Below are positions 1 to 8,433 of a stretch of 37,583 nucleotides of DNA, in pieces (position 1 is the first letter of the stretch; every line of letters starts with the position of its first letter). Both the position numbers and the translations under genes were made by a program. Location: contig SUWC01000026.1 in NCBI GenBank assembly GCA_015061665.1, positions 1 to 37,583 of the forward strand, written 5' to 3'. Under the pieces are notes generated by a model, which saw only the letters and a program-made list of their open reading frames with translations, had not been told where the DNA came from and made no database searches. The stretch comes from Lentisphaerota bacterium (GTDB lineage: Bacteria; Verrucomicrobiota; Kiritimatiellia; RFP12; UBA1067).

Positions 1-179
1 CCGAATCGCTCGGCGTCGAGCCGAAGATGGAGATGCTCCCCATGCAGGCCGGCGACGTCTATGCGACGTACGCGAGCATCGAGAAGCTCAACAAGGCCGT
101 CGGATACGAGCCGAAGACGACAATCCGAGAAGGCATCCCCGTCTTCGCGAAATGGTACAGGGAGTATCACGGACTATGA
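1..179 (+). CDS. NAD-dependent sugar epimerase, C-terminal fragment (UDP-glucuronate 4-epimerase-like)
   Basis: This is the last 58 codons of a gene that enters from the left edge, read from base 3 and ending in TGA at 177-179. The visible tail contains GDVYATYASIEKLNKAVGY, then EPKTTIREGI and FAKWYREYHGL. This matches the C-terminal end of extended short-chain dehydrogenase/reductase epimerases of the UDP-glucuronate 4-epimerase type, where GD(V/P)..TYAD.SK is followed by an acidic region and FV.WYR.YY. Such enzymes interconvert UDP-glucuronate and UDP-galacturonate in the cytoplasm and would supply an acidic sugar to the neighbouring exopolysaccharide locus. The catalytic YxxxK and the NAD-binding glycine motif lie outside the window, so a GalE- or RmlB-like relative cannot be excluded. 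It converges on the GH9 gene with a gap of 25 bases. Confidence 0.75.
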   Translation, partial: ESLGVEPKMEMLPMQAGDVYATYASIEKLNKAVGYEPKTTIREGIPVFAKWYREYHGL

Positions 180-204
180 AGAGCCTGGAAATGCGACAAA
201 CCTT

Positions 205-2334
205 TTACGGCAACATCCAATATCCCGGCAATTCGTCAAGTGACTTCGCCGGTTTTCTTTGCGGCGAAAGCGGACTGCGGTTCGAAGAATCGATAAGATA
301 GCCAGTGACGCTGGCTGCGGGCGCAATGGTCTCCCAGACCGTATACTCGCTCGCGCCAACCGTCAGCCCTTCAAGATTGCCCCACCGACGCCAGATCGGC
401 CATTTGGACGCCTTCCCCTTGTCGCCGCCCCAGACCATCTCAACCGCCTTCTGCGGCATGGCGTAAGTCCAGCGGTACGGCGTTATGCCAGGGACGTACT
501 CAGCTATCCCGTCAACATACGACGGCAAGTCCAGAAATACGACTGGATAGGCCTCCCCGAGTCCGCTCGTCAGCGTCGCTCCCTGGGGATTGCAGCCGTT
601 GTGGAAGTCGTTGGCGATGCTTATGGCGTCCAGATACTTCCGCTCGCCTGTGACCTGGTGAGCGAAGACAAAATACTGCGCACGGACAAGAGGATGCGCG
701 TGCCCAAATCCCATTGTATGCACCCATCCCTTCCGCGGAGCCCACCACGGCGCACGGTAGGCGTACGACGTCTCCAACTGCGTGTAGATATCCCTAGCCG
801 CACGCATTTTGCTCGCCTCCCAGTCCTTGAAGAACTGCCTAAGTTGCTCGGGATAGCCAAGAGCCCGTTCGCCTGCGTAGAGAAGCGGCATCCACGCATA
901 GACGAGACGACGCCATGCGCCACGGTCCTTCTCAAGGACTTTTGCAACCGTCTCCATATACCGCGCGTCCTCCGTTAGCGCATAGAGGTTTACGGCGGCC
1001 TTGACCAGATAGAATATCGGCGGTTCGGTGTCTTCAACCCATGTGACAAGCTCGGTTTCGGTCTTCTTGAAAATCTTCCCCGTGGTGCGCTTCACCTCGA
1101 ACACACTTTTCTGCGGACTCGTGTTCATGGCGAAATCCCATGCGCGCTTTGCGGAATCCAGATATTTCCTGCGAAACACCGAATTGCACCGCGCGAGGAG
1201 AGCGGCATGGGCTGCGTACATCAGAGAGCTTTTGCGCGTCGCGCGCGACAACGCATAGCGCATCTGGTCCTTCTCCGCAACATCGACCGGGCCGGGGTGC
1301 CTCGTCGATTCGATCCAAGTGCCTACTCCGCCGTCCTTCTGCTGTCCGTCAATCAGATGCCTGAGGCCCCACTCCGCCTCGTCGAGAATGTCCGGTATCC
1401 CATTGCCGCTCTCGGGGATGGCGAGCTGTCCATCGTAGAAATTCTGCGGGCGCATTAGATAAACGGCGCAAAGGTCGTTCACGATCTGGAGGTGCTGCGG
1501 ACGTCGATCGTAGTCCGCCGCGTCATGCCATCCGCCGACGAGACGGAGCTTTTCGCCGTGCTCCCAGTCGGTGTTGTGACGGATGATGTCAAACCACTTC
1601 GCCTTCGGATTTAGCTTTCCCTCTTCTGGCGGGAACGTGCCGCGCACGACGTCCGCATGGCACGCGCCTGCGGTCCAGTGCGTATACGGCTCGGCTTTGG
1701 CTATTCCGCAGCGCTTCTGGTAGAGTCCGCCCATGTGGACGCGAAACGCGTCTTCCGCCGAGCTGGACGCGATGCGGAAGCTTGCGCTGCGCCCGACGCC
1801 ATCAACACGAACGTAGTAGACGCCCTCATTCGTGACGGACGAGAAATCCATTTCGTAAGTGTACTCGCCGGTAAAGGGGACCCCTTCCTTTGTCGTGTCG
1901 TCGTCAATGCGATGGACAGGAGGGACAGGCGAGGCAAGCGCGACTTCACCCGTCTTCGCATTGACAAGCTCCCATCCTCTTACCTCTTCCCTCATTTTCC
2001 ATGAGCCAAAGACGGGGCCCAGCCATGCGCCTACGTATGCGAACTTTGGCGCATCTGGGAGATATCCAACCTGGTTTACCTTGAAAAGCGGACTCGGCTT
2101 TTCGGGATCGTAGTCCGCGAACGGCTGGTCCTGACGTCGAAAGACGGCATGCACGACGCGCGGCTTCCACTTTCCCCAATCCGCGAATGGATCGACGAGC
2201 CCCTGCGGAACCGGCCAGTAGCCGGGTTCCGTCGCGAGCTTCGCTCCTTCCGCTGCATCGTCCGTCTGGTAGACGCAGGTAAAAGGATCAAGAAAACGCA
2301 GCATAGAAGCCGCAATAAGGATGTATGTTGTCAT
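205..2334 (-). CDS. Glycoside hydrolase family 9 protein with N-terminal Ig-like domain (endoglucanase-type)
   Basis: The 709-residue protein has the GH9 layout. An N-terminal Ig-like (CelD_N type) module covers about residues 84-190 and opens with VNQVGYLPDAPKFAYVG. An (alpha/alpha)6 catalytic domain follows to about residue 680. The catalytic-base motif is GGWHDAADYD (residues 267-276, Asp271/Asp274), and NGIPDILDEAEWGL (311-324) is typical of the family. Near the end, GFGHAHPLVRAQYF and VWETIAPAAS (Glu669 as likely acid) match the GH9 active-site region. The family hydrolyses beta-1,4-glucans or related polymers. The first 20 residues are hydrophobic but lack a clear positively charged start, so export is uncertain. 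GGAGG lies 12 bases before the ATG, which is long. Beside an exopolysaccharide locus it could trim that polymer or degrade dietary glucan. Confidence 0.85.
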   Translation of the reverse strand: MTTYILIAASMLRFLDPFTCVYQTDDAAEGAKLATEPGYWPVPQGLVDPFADWGKWKPRVVHAVFRRQDQPFADYDPEKPSPLFKVNQVGYLPDAPKFAYVGAWLGPVFGSWKMREEVRGWELVNAKTGEVALASPVPPVHRIDDDTTKEGVPFTGEYTYEMDFSSVTNEGVYYVRVDGVGRSASFRIASSSAEDAFRVHMGGLYQKRCGIAKAEPYTHWTAGACHADVVRGTFPPEEGKLNPKAKWFDIIRHNTDWEHGEKLRLVGGWHDAADYDRRPQHLQIVNDLCAVYLMRPQNFYDGQLAIPESGNGIPDILDEAEWGLRHLIDGQQKDGGVGTWIESTRHPGPVDVAEKDQMRYALSRATRKSSLMYAAHAALLARCNSVFRRKYLDSAKRAWDFAMNTSPQKSVFEVKRTTGKIFKKTETELVTWVEDTEPPIFYLVKAAVNLYALTEDARYMETVAKVLEKDRGAWRRLVYAWMPLLYAGERALGYPEQLRQFFKDWEASKMRAARDIYTQLETSYAYRAPWWAPRKGWVHTMGFGHAHPLVRAQYFVFAHQVTGERKYLDAISIANDFHNGCNPQGATLTSGLGEAYPVVFLDLPSYVDGIAEYVPGITPYRWTYAMPQKAVEMVWGGDKGKASKWPIWRRWGNLEGLTVGASEYTVWETIAPAASVTGYLIDSSNRSPLSPQRKPAKSLDELPGYWMLP

Positions 2335-2580
2335 CGGACTGTCTGCCCTCCATCAGAAGTGATCTTTGCAATATTAGCCTTAATATCTAGTGATTATAGC
2401 AAATTCTGCGTCGAAATGGCATAATCAAGGAAACCTTGATGGCTAAATATGATATAATAACATCATGTCGAACATTGCAATATCCACAGAACTGAGTACA
2501 AAACTCACCGTCGTGTCGTTCATCAGCGCGTGCTTAGCCGCCATAAACGCTCTGCTTGCCGGGGGGAGATAACCTAAACG
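2335..2580. promoter_or_regulatory. Divergent promoter region between GH9 and the plus-strand glycosyltransferases
   Basis: This 246-base gene-free stretch is more AT-rich than its surroundings. A minus-strand TATAAT (2393-2398) would serve the GH9 gene, and a plus-strand TATAAT (2453-2458) would serve the glycosyltransferase pair. Neither has a good -35 hexamer at 16-18 bases, which would suit activator- or alternative-sigma-dependent promoters. A perfect inverted repeat lies between them (separate entry). GGGGAG at 2563-2568 is a Shine-Dalgarno candidate for the ATG at 2581, with a long spacing of 12. Confidence 0.5.
2424..2440. promoter_or_regulatory. Operator-like inverted repeat ATCAAGG-AAA-CCTTGAT
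   Basis: Perfect 7-base arms with a 3-base spacer are centred between the two divergent -10 boxes: 26 bases from the minus-strand one and 13 bases from the plus-strand one. Its position over the expected -35 region of the plus promoter is that of a regulator binding site. No regulator for it is identifiable in the window. Confidence 0.4.
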
Positions 2581-3657
2581 ATGAAACCGTTCTTCTCCAT
2601 AATCGTCCCCTGCTGCGACGTCGCGCAATATCTGCGCGAATGCCTCGACTCGGTCGCAAACCAGCCGTTCAAGGACTGGGAATGCCTTCTCGGCGTGGAG
2701 GAATCGAAGGACAACACCGAGGAAATCGCCCGCGAATACGAGGCAAAGGATTCGCGCTTCAAGGTCTTCACTGGACCTCGCACCGGTTCCTGCTCGGCCT
2801 CGCGCAACACCGGCATCGACATGGCGACAGGGGAGTACATCATCTTCCTCGACGGAGACGACACTATTGTTGAAGGATCCCTCCAGCGACTCCACGACAA
2901 GATAGCAGCCCGCCCCGGCGCCGACCTCTACCCCTGTGCAATCCAGGTACACAATGACATATCGGGAAAGGACGAAGAGCTGCGCGACAACTACCCGGCT
3001 GATTTCAACGGAGAACTTTCAGGAATAGAAGCGACTTTGAAAACCGAAGGCTACTGCGAGGGGCACCCCTGTCCAATGCTCCAGCTGTCGGTGGCCAGAC
3101 GAGAATTCCTGGTCGAGAACAATCTCAAATGCATTGTCGGCCTTCGGCGGCAGGACAGCGAGTTCACTCCTCGCGCCCTTTACCTGGCAAGGCGCGTGAT
3201 ACCCATCCACGAACCATTCTACATCTATCGTCTCCAGGCGACGTCGGTGTCTTTGTCGGCACGCGGTGCGGACTACTTCCACGGCGACTGGGCGATAATA
3301 ATCCGCTCGCTGCTTGCATTCCACGCAAAGGTGTCGGCAAAGCCCGATTTCGATCGTCGTCTCTCCCGCGTCTGGGGCGTGAAATGGACAAATTTGATTT
3401 TCTATTTCTGGTTCAGTCCCGAAAACGTCCTGAACATTACCCGCGCTCGGCGTATCGAAACCCTCGGCGCGCTTTTCAACGGCGGATTCAGCGACTTCAG
3501 GCTTCTCCTCAAGTCCCAATCCGTGTTCAAGAAGTTGGCAGGATGGTGGATACGCGAATTCGTAAGGCATCCGCTGTCGCGTGGTCTGGTGGAGGTTTTC
3601 TTCCACGCATACTTCCTCCTTTCCGGCACCCGCCACGTCAAAGGAGTTGCAAGGTGA
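2581..3657 (+). CDS. Glycosyltransferase family 2 (GT-A)
   Basis: The 358-residue protein begins with FFSIIVPCCDVAQYLRECLD, the standard GT2 opening strand and helix. It carries GTGSCSASRNTGIDMATGEY-like nucleotide-binding sequence at residues 62-84 (key part SASRNTGID), then FLDGDDTI with the DxD-type metal site at about residues 89-92. The C-terminal half has no clear membrane span and ends in a basic, aromatic-rich tail that may sit on the inner face of the membrane. GT2 enzymes of this kind add a sugar from a nucleotide donor to a lipid-linked oligosaccharide. It is translationally coupled to the next gene by a 4-base GTGA overlap. Donor and acceptor cannot be read from the sequence. Confidence 0.9.
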   Translation: MKPFFSIIVPCCDVAQYLRECLDSVANQPFKDWECLLGVEESKDNTEEIAREYEAKDSRFKVFTGPRTGSCSASRNTGIDMATGEYIIFLDGDDTIVEGSLQRLHDKIAARPGADLYPCAIQVHNDISGKDEELRDNYPADFNGELSGIEATLKTEGYCEGHPCPMLQLSVARREFLVENNLKCIVGLRRQDSEFTPRALYLARRVIPIHEPFYIYRLQATSVSLSARGADYFHGDWAIIIRSLLAFHAKVSAKPDFDRRLSRVWGVKWTNLIFYFWFSPENVLNITRARRIETLGALFNGGFSDFRLLLKSQSVFKKLAGWWIREFVRHPLSRGLVEVFFHAYFLLSGTRHVKGVAR

Positions 3658-4832
3658 AGAGCGTCCTTCTATACTACAGCTTCGGGTTTGCGCTTGGCGG
3701 CGGAGAATACCTGCCGCTGTCGTTCATCGCGGAGCTCCAGAACATGTGCGACCTGACCGTGGCCGTAGATCTAGCGCGCAACTTCGAACGCTCCTACGAA
3801 TCCTTCGGCAAAGGCCTCGACATCGACCGCTCAAAGATCAAGATCGTGCAGGTGACGCCTCCAGACTACGACCCGAAGCGGCACAGCGCCAAGACGTCGC
3901 TTTACAGGTTCAGGCAACTGAAGCGGCTCGCAAGGAATGCGGATGTCTGCATATCCACATCGAGCATTATGGATTTCGGCAAGCCGGCGCACCACTTCAT
4001 CAACATGCTTGCATTCGGCGACGACGCGTTCACCGAGTATATCCGCAGCAACTACCACCGCGCCAAGGCAGGCGCGTGGACAACCATGAAGCGATTCGTG
4101 TCCGACTCGGTCTTAAGGCCGATCCTCGGGCTGCGCTCCAAACAGAGCATAATTCACGACAGCCGACAGCACATTTATCCGAACTCGCGCTATGTCGAAA
4201 AGGTGATGACGCAATACTACGGACCGTTTAACAGCACCGTGTTCTATCCCCCGACTCTGTTCGAGGCAAACTATGCGGAATCCGTCGAGCGAGACACGCT
4301 GAGGGTCGTGTACATAGGGCGCATCATCCCAGAAAAGCGCATCACAAATCTTATCGGCATCGTGGAGAAGGCCAGGTCCGCGACAAGCCTGCCGATCACA
4401 TTCCATCTTGCCGGACGGCTTGACCAGACGCCTAAATACGGCGAAATGCTTGCTGCGATGGCGCAAGAGAGAGACTGGCTGAAGTTCGTCGGCGTTCAAT
4501 ACGGGGACGAAAAGTCGCGATTCCTGATGTCTGGATCATTCGCCATTCACGCCGAACGCGACGAGGCCTTTGGAATAGCGGTGGCGGAATACCTAGTCGC
4601 CGGCCTGATTCCGATCGTCCCCGACGAGGGCGGAACTCCAGAGGTAGTCAACTCGCCCGCCTTGGCATACAGCACGGACGACGACGCGGCATGCATACTG
4701 GCGAGGCTTGCAACCGACGATTCTTTCCGCGAGGAACAGCGGCGCTTATGCGCCGAACGCGCGCAGTTCTTCTCCAAGGATGCCTATCTCGCGCGCCAGG
4801 GCGAAATGTTGCGCAAGATAATGGCAGGCTGA
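3654..4832 (+). CDS. Glycosyltransferase family 4 (GT-B)
   Basis: The chosen start is GTG at 3654, overlapping the previous stop (GTGA) and preceded by AAGGAG at 3641-3646, an ideal 7-base spacing; upstream in-frame sequence is only a shadow of the GT2 gene. The 392-residue product begins KSVLLYYSFGFALGGGEYL, the glycine-rich N-terminal loop of GT4 enzymes. It contains RVVYIGRIIPEKRI (217-230) opening the C-terminal Rossmann domain, and an EX7E motif at Glu304 and Glu312 (DEAFGIAVAEYL), which binds the donor phosphate and sugar. It is a cytoplasmic retaining transferase, probably of the same polysaccharide pathway. Its stop is 4 bases from the stop of the convergent minus-strand operon. Confidence 0.9.
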   Translation: MKSVLLYYSFGFALGGGEYLPLSFIAELQNMCDLTVAVDLARNFERSYESFGKGLDIDRSKIKIVQVTPPDYDPKRHSAKTSLYRFRQLKRLARNADVCISTSSIMDFGKPAHHFINMLAFGDDAFTEYIRSNYHRAKAGAWTTMKRFVSDSVLRPILGLRSKQSIIHDSRQHIYPNSRYVEKVMTQYYGPFNSTVFYPPTLFEANYAESVERDTLRVVYIGRIIPEKRITNLIGIVEKARSATSLPITFHLAGRLDQTPKYGEMLAAMAQERDWLKFVGVQYGDEKSRFLMSGSFAIHAERDEAFGIAVAEYLVAGLIPIVPDEGGTPEVVNSPALAYSTDDDAACILARLATDDSFREEQRRLCAERAQFFSKDAYLARQGEMLRKIMAG

Positions 4833-4836
4833 TCCT

Positions 4837-5766
4837 TCATCCGAAATATTTCCGCTTCAGCTTCATGGCACGCCAAATCTGCGGCGCAGCCGGCGTGAGG
4901 CAGCGGTAGAGAGGCCACCAGCTGCGGCGAAGCGAATGCGGTATGTCCGACTTCTTTGCAAAACCTCCAGCCACCAGCCAGTCGGCCGCCGAATAGGCCA
5001 GGTCACGCCACCGCGTTGCATACTTGTTCCACATCTGCCACGGCTTGGGATTGTAGGCGAAATGAGCAAAGTACCTCGACGGATCGGCACTGCCGTTGGC
5101 CTTGTAGTTCTCGGTTACCATCGGTGCATCGGGGTCGAAGCAAAGCAGGCTCGCCAAGACGCTCTCGTCCGTCTGGAAATAGGCGGTTCCGTGTTCCATG
5201 ATGATGCCAACATCGGACGGGAGGACGCTGTCGAGCTGCCGCTTCCAGTGCGCAAGGAACGGACGCCATTTCCTGTTGACAACGATGAACGCAGTATTCA
5301 CGCGCGTATCGTATCTGCTTTTTGGAAGGGCCCTTCCGCAGACTCGCTCCACATCGCGGCGCCATATCTCAAGGTTTTCCGGGTTGAAGTCCGGCGGCAC
5401 AGGCGAATACTTGCGGATCACTATCTCGTCCGCATTTTCGCCGGACAGCCATTCGCTGCAATCGCCTACGAACATGCCGTCAGCATCAGCCCAGCAGACC
5501 CAATCGGTCTTTACGGCGTCGTTTGCCATCATTATCGGCTTCTGGCAGGCAACGCACTGTCGTGTAGCGGGAAGATCCACGACGGTGACATCTCCAAGGG
5601 AAACGATTCGCCGCTTCATCTCTTCCGGCCACTCCATCGTGCCGACAACGACTGGGTGCCTCATGCCGTTCATCCGCATACTTGCGACGAGCAGAATCGC
5701 GCCCCACGCGTACGCGCTGTCGCCCGCAGTCACAACTGTCGTGTTGATTTCTGGTGAGCTATTCAT
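4837..5766 (-). CDS. Putative glycosyltransferase with DxD motif (GT-A-like, family unassigned)
   Basis: The 309-residue protein starts INTTVVTAGDSAYAWGAILL, resembling the start of GT8/glycogenin-like and related GT-A enzymes that scan a series of short strands and helices. CWADADGMFVG (residues 91-101) gives a DAD metal-binding motif (Asp94, Asp96). QTDESVLASLL (about 205-215) resembles the helix that carries the catalytic region in such enzymes. There is no signal peptide or clear membrane span; the C-terminus is basic (MKLKRKYFG). It is the last gene of the long minus-strand array and overlaps the preceding gene by 4 bases. I do not recognise the family with certainty, so function rests on the DxD and on context. 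Confidence 0.6.
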   Translation of the reverse strand: MNSSPEINTTVVTAGDSAYAWGAILLVASMRMNGMRHPVVVGTMEWPEEMKRRIVSLGDVTVVDLPATRQCVACQKPIMMANDAVKTDWVCWADADGMFVGDCSEWLSGENADEIVIRKYSPVPPDFNPENLEIWRRDVERVCGRALPKSRYDTRVNTAFIVVNRKWRPFLAHWKRQLDSVLPSDVGIIMEHGTAYFQTDESVLASLLCFDPDAPMVTENYKANGSADPSRYFAHFAYNPKPWQMWNKYATRWRDLAYSAADWLVAGGFAKKSDIPHSLRRSWWPLYRCLTPAAPQIWRAMKLKRKYFG

Positions 5767-6704
5767 ATTCGTCCCTTGTTGTTCTGCCGTATTCCATGCA
5801 GGAGTTTCTGGTGGAAAAGAAGCCTGCAGCGGATTCCGAGCTTGTGCGGAATCTTCACGCGTCTGCCGGCGATCGACGCAAGGAGGTCATCCAATACTGC
5901 TCGATGTTCTGAGGCTATGCGCAGAAACGCCTCGCGTATCTCCTGGGGCGGAACCGGATTAGACTTCCAGTGTTCGACGCCTTCGGCAACGGATTCAGGC
6001 GTGTCTTCCGCCTTGAACTCCGAGAACTCAGGCAGCATGAGGTCGCGTCCGCCGATGTTCTTCGTGTTGACCACAGGAAGTCCGCAAAGCGAATATTCCC
6101 CGCAGACGAACATCGCGCCCTCGATGGACGACAGGGCTAGTCCGCACGAAGCCTTTGCCATGTGACGTCCAACCAGCCATGAATTCACCTTTTCGTCCCA
6201 CCGAGCATGTGGAACCGTATGCATGATCTCGTTGAAGTAGTCGGTTTCAGGTATGGAATGCGCGCCAACAAGATGGAGATTCGGGACCTTCGCCGCCAGC
6301 GCGTGCCGTTTGAACGGCGTAATGCGCGCGACGTATATGGCGTCAAACTGGCGCGCTCCCTTTGCAAGCGGATAGCGTCCAGGATCAAGAAAGGCGTTCT
6401 GATGGCACCAGACACATTCCGCCGAGTCCTTGAGAATCGGGATCGCCTCCTTCTCGTTGACGAGGAAAACTATGCGCGCCTCAGGGAACAATCGATGAGC
6501 CTGCGCCATTCCTGACTTCAGTTCCTCTGCAAACCTCGGGACGAGGACCGACCAGCCGGTCTGCAGCAACATCGTAAATGGCTTGCCTTGCGGCAGAGAC
6601 CTTCTGAAGGCATCGAGGTTGCGAAGGAAGTCCGTGTCGAACGCCGCAATGATGCGCGGCGACCGGTTGAGTTCGTACGCTGGCAAGTAGTTGAAAAACG
6701 GCAT
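5763..6704 (-). CDS. GT4-like (GT-B) glycosyltransferase
   Basis: The 313-residue product is short for GT4. The N-terminal domain is poorly conserved. The C-terminal half holds YVARITPFKRHALAAKVPN (124-142), which matches the family's 'G-R-x-x-x-x-K' entry to the donor domain. It then has IEGAMFVCGEYSLCGLPVV, with an EX7E pair at Glu195 and Glu203 (EGAMFVCGE). It therefore probably binds a nucleotide sugar and acts in the cytoplasm on the growing repeat unit. AAGGAG sits 10 bases before the ATG. It lies 1 base after the PTPS-related gene and overlaps the next gene by 4 bases, so it is part of the same transcript. Donor and linkage are unknown. Confidence 0.75.
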   Translation of the reverse strand: MPFFNYLPAYELNRSPRIIAAFDTDFLRNLDAFRRSLPQGKPFTMLLQTGWSVLVPRFAEELKSGMAQAHRLFPEARIVFLVNEKEAIPILKDSAECVWCHQNAFLDPGRYPLAKGARQFDAIYVARITPFKRHALAAKVPNLHLVGAHSIPETDYFNEIMHTVPHARWDEKVNSWLVGRHMAKASCGLALSSIEGAMFVCGEYSLCGLPVVNTKNIGGRDLMLPEFSEFKAEDTPESVAEGVEHWKSNPVPPQEIREAFLRIASEHRAVLDDLLASIAGRRVKIPHKLGIRCRLLFHQKLLHGIRQNNKGRI

Positions 6705-6705
6705 T

Positions 6706-8433
6706 TTACGACACTCCTTCGGTTTTGCGGTTTCGGCGTTTCAGGATGACGAAGAGCAAGAGGAATGCGATGCCTGACGCAAGCGAGACAGCCTGCGAAA
6801 GGCGCTGAACAGGAGTAGCCTCGTAGCGTACGCGAACGAGTCCTTTCGCGTATTTGCTCGGGATGTGGACGGAGAGCAGTTTGTTCGGACCTAGGCCCAC
6901 ATTCAAACGTTCACATACGCCATCGGCTTGCTGCAGATGCGCAGCGTAGCCGTAGTATGGAATGAGCGGCAGCTCTACGTCATTGTCGCTCGTGTTCCCG
7001 GAGAAGTCCACCTGAAGAACATCCTTCTGCGGACGGGACAGCGTCACTTCGACAGGGTGCGAAGATGTCGCAAGGTCGCCGCGGCTACGGATCTCTGTAT
7101 CTAAAAGCCCGTCGCGGATGAGGTAGTGTATCCCGCTTGCCTCCTGCGGGCGTCCACTGCGGAAGTCGCGGATGAAGTCATGCTCCGAGATTCGCGCCGC
7201 GTAGAAGTAGCCGACATTGACGAACCACGCAAAAGCCGCACCGCACAAGACTATCCACACCCACGACCGCTCGCGCGAGCGGTCTTCCCCAACGAGCGCG
7301 GAAAGGGTTAGCCCTCCGCCAAATGCGAGAAACGCCGTAGCTGGGCCGAAGAACCGCCATGGGAACTGAACGACCGCAAGCGGCTTAAACGCACCCTTCC
7401 ACGACGGCATGTCCGTGCACATGAGAAGGCAGGCGAGCCCTGCGATCAGAAGCATGTCGCGAAAGACTTCGGGTGCCGTCCGACGAGACGTCAGGCGGAA
7501 GCGCTGAAGAGCGGCAATTGCGATCATAGTGCCGATTCCGGAGGGGATCCACACATCGGCCTTGCTGGTGGGGATCTCCAGCACAAGCTTCAGGAACGGC
7601 ATGCAGCGGGTGAGGATATCCGCGTTCTTCTCGATCTCTATGTGGAAGTGAAGATGCGCGAACTGCTCGCACATCGGCAAGAGGTACGCCACGCCCACGA
7701 GAAAAGTTGGAACCGGCGACAGCAGAAGAAAGAGAATCCGCCGGGGCTCGCGCAGAAGGCGGACGGCATTGAACGCGACGAACACGGCACACACGACGGC
7801 CATCATCAAAAGCGAAAGACTGTGCGCGAGAACAAGTCCGGCGAATCCGAATGAAAGATACGGGAAACGGCGAGGATCGCCCATCAGAATCTCGTAGAGG
7901 CCGAGGATTATCCACGGCGCGAACACAAACGTGCTCCACTCCCCGAACGCCTGGCGCACGAACAGGTCTGTCGCGAAATAGCTGCTCCAGGTGTAGAGAA
8001 GCGAAGTCGCGAAGGCACCGAAGCACGATGCCGAAAGCTTGCGTGCGCAGAAGTAGGCGCTAGCCGCAACGGCTGCCGCGCAAAGAACGATCAGCACTTT
8101 GTACGCCGCGACGATTCCCAGTCCGCACCTCATCAGCAGTGCTGAAGGATACAGAAAGAAGTCTGGATAGAACAGTCCCGACGCATACCCGTAGCCTGCA
8201 AGCGCCTCGTGGTTGATCATAGACGGAAACTCACCAAGGCTGAAGTTCACGTCCATCGCGTGGAGGCGCGAGAGGTGGTAGTAGAGGTCGTGCCCGCTGG
8301 GAAGTCCCGGCATCACGAGCGGCAGAAGTCCAGCAACGACCAGTACGAACAGAAGGAACGGATAGAAACGCTCCTCTCCAAACCTTGCGCGCAGGGCATC
8401 AAAACGCGTGGATGTCCAATCGACGATGTTCAT
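6706..8433 (-). CDS. Polytopic membrane protein, 6-pyruvoyl-tetrahydropterin synthase-related / GT-C-like
   Basis: The 575-residue protein has a short cytoplasmic N-terminus, about ten membrane segments from residue 24 to about 410, an extracytoplasmic beta-rich domain, and a last membrane span (ASGIAFLLLFVIL) before a basic tail. The first loop, GLPSGHDLYYHLSRLHAM, and the nearby GYGYASGLFYPDFFLYPSAL match the PTPS-related membrane family. That family's name is misleading: its topology and D-x-x-x-H first loop are those of GT-C glycosyltransferases using polyprenyl-phosphate sugars. It overlaps the upstream gene, a GtrB/DPM1-like enzyme that makes polyprenyl-phosphate sugars, by 4 bases. The inferred role is periplasmic addition of that sugar to the polysaccharide. 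Confidence 0.75.
   Translation of the reverse strand: MNIVDWTSTRFDALRARFGEERFYPFLLFVLVVAGLLPLVMPGLPSGHDLYYHLSRLHAMDVNFSLGEFPSMINHEALAGYGYASGLFYPDFFLYPSALLMRCGLGIVAAYKVLIVLCAAAVAASAYFCARKLSASCFGAFATSLLYTWSSYFATDLFVRQAFGEWSTFVFAPWIILGLYEILMGDPRRFPYLSFGFAGLVLAHSLSLLMMAVVCAVFVAFNAVRLLREPRRILFLLLSPVPTFLVGVAYLLPMCEQFAHLHFHIEIEKNADILTRCMPFLKLVLEIPTSKADVWIPSGIGTMIAIAALQRFRLTSRRTAPEVFRDMLLIAGLACLLMCTDMPSWKGAFKPLAVVQFPWRFFGPATAFLAFGGGLTLSALVGEDRSRERSWVWIVLCGAAFAWFVNVGYFYAARISEHDFIRDFRSGRPQEASGIHYLIRDGLLDTEIRSRGDLATSSHPVEVTLSRPQKDVLQVDFSGNTSDNDVELPLIPYYGYAAHLQQADGVCERLNVGLGPNKLLSVHIPSKYAKGLVRVRYEATPVQRLSQAVSLASGIAFLLLFVILKRRNRKTEGVS
7265..7284. repeat. 20-bp perfect palindrome inside the membrane-protein gene
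   Basis: GACCGCTCGC is followed at once by its reverse complement GCGAGCGGTC. In the gene it encodes DRSRERS, a charged stretch between membrane segments. It may be a protein-binding site or chance in an Arg/Ser-rich stretch. Confidence 0.35.

Noticed and set aside
2453-2458. TTGATG at 2436-2441 as -35 partner of the plus-strand TATAAT
   Set aside because: The spacer is only 11 bases, too short for a sigma-70 promoter.
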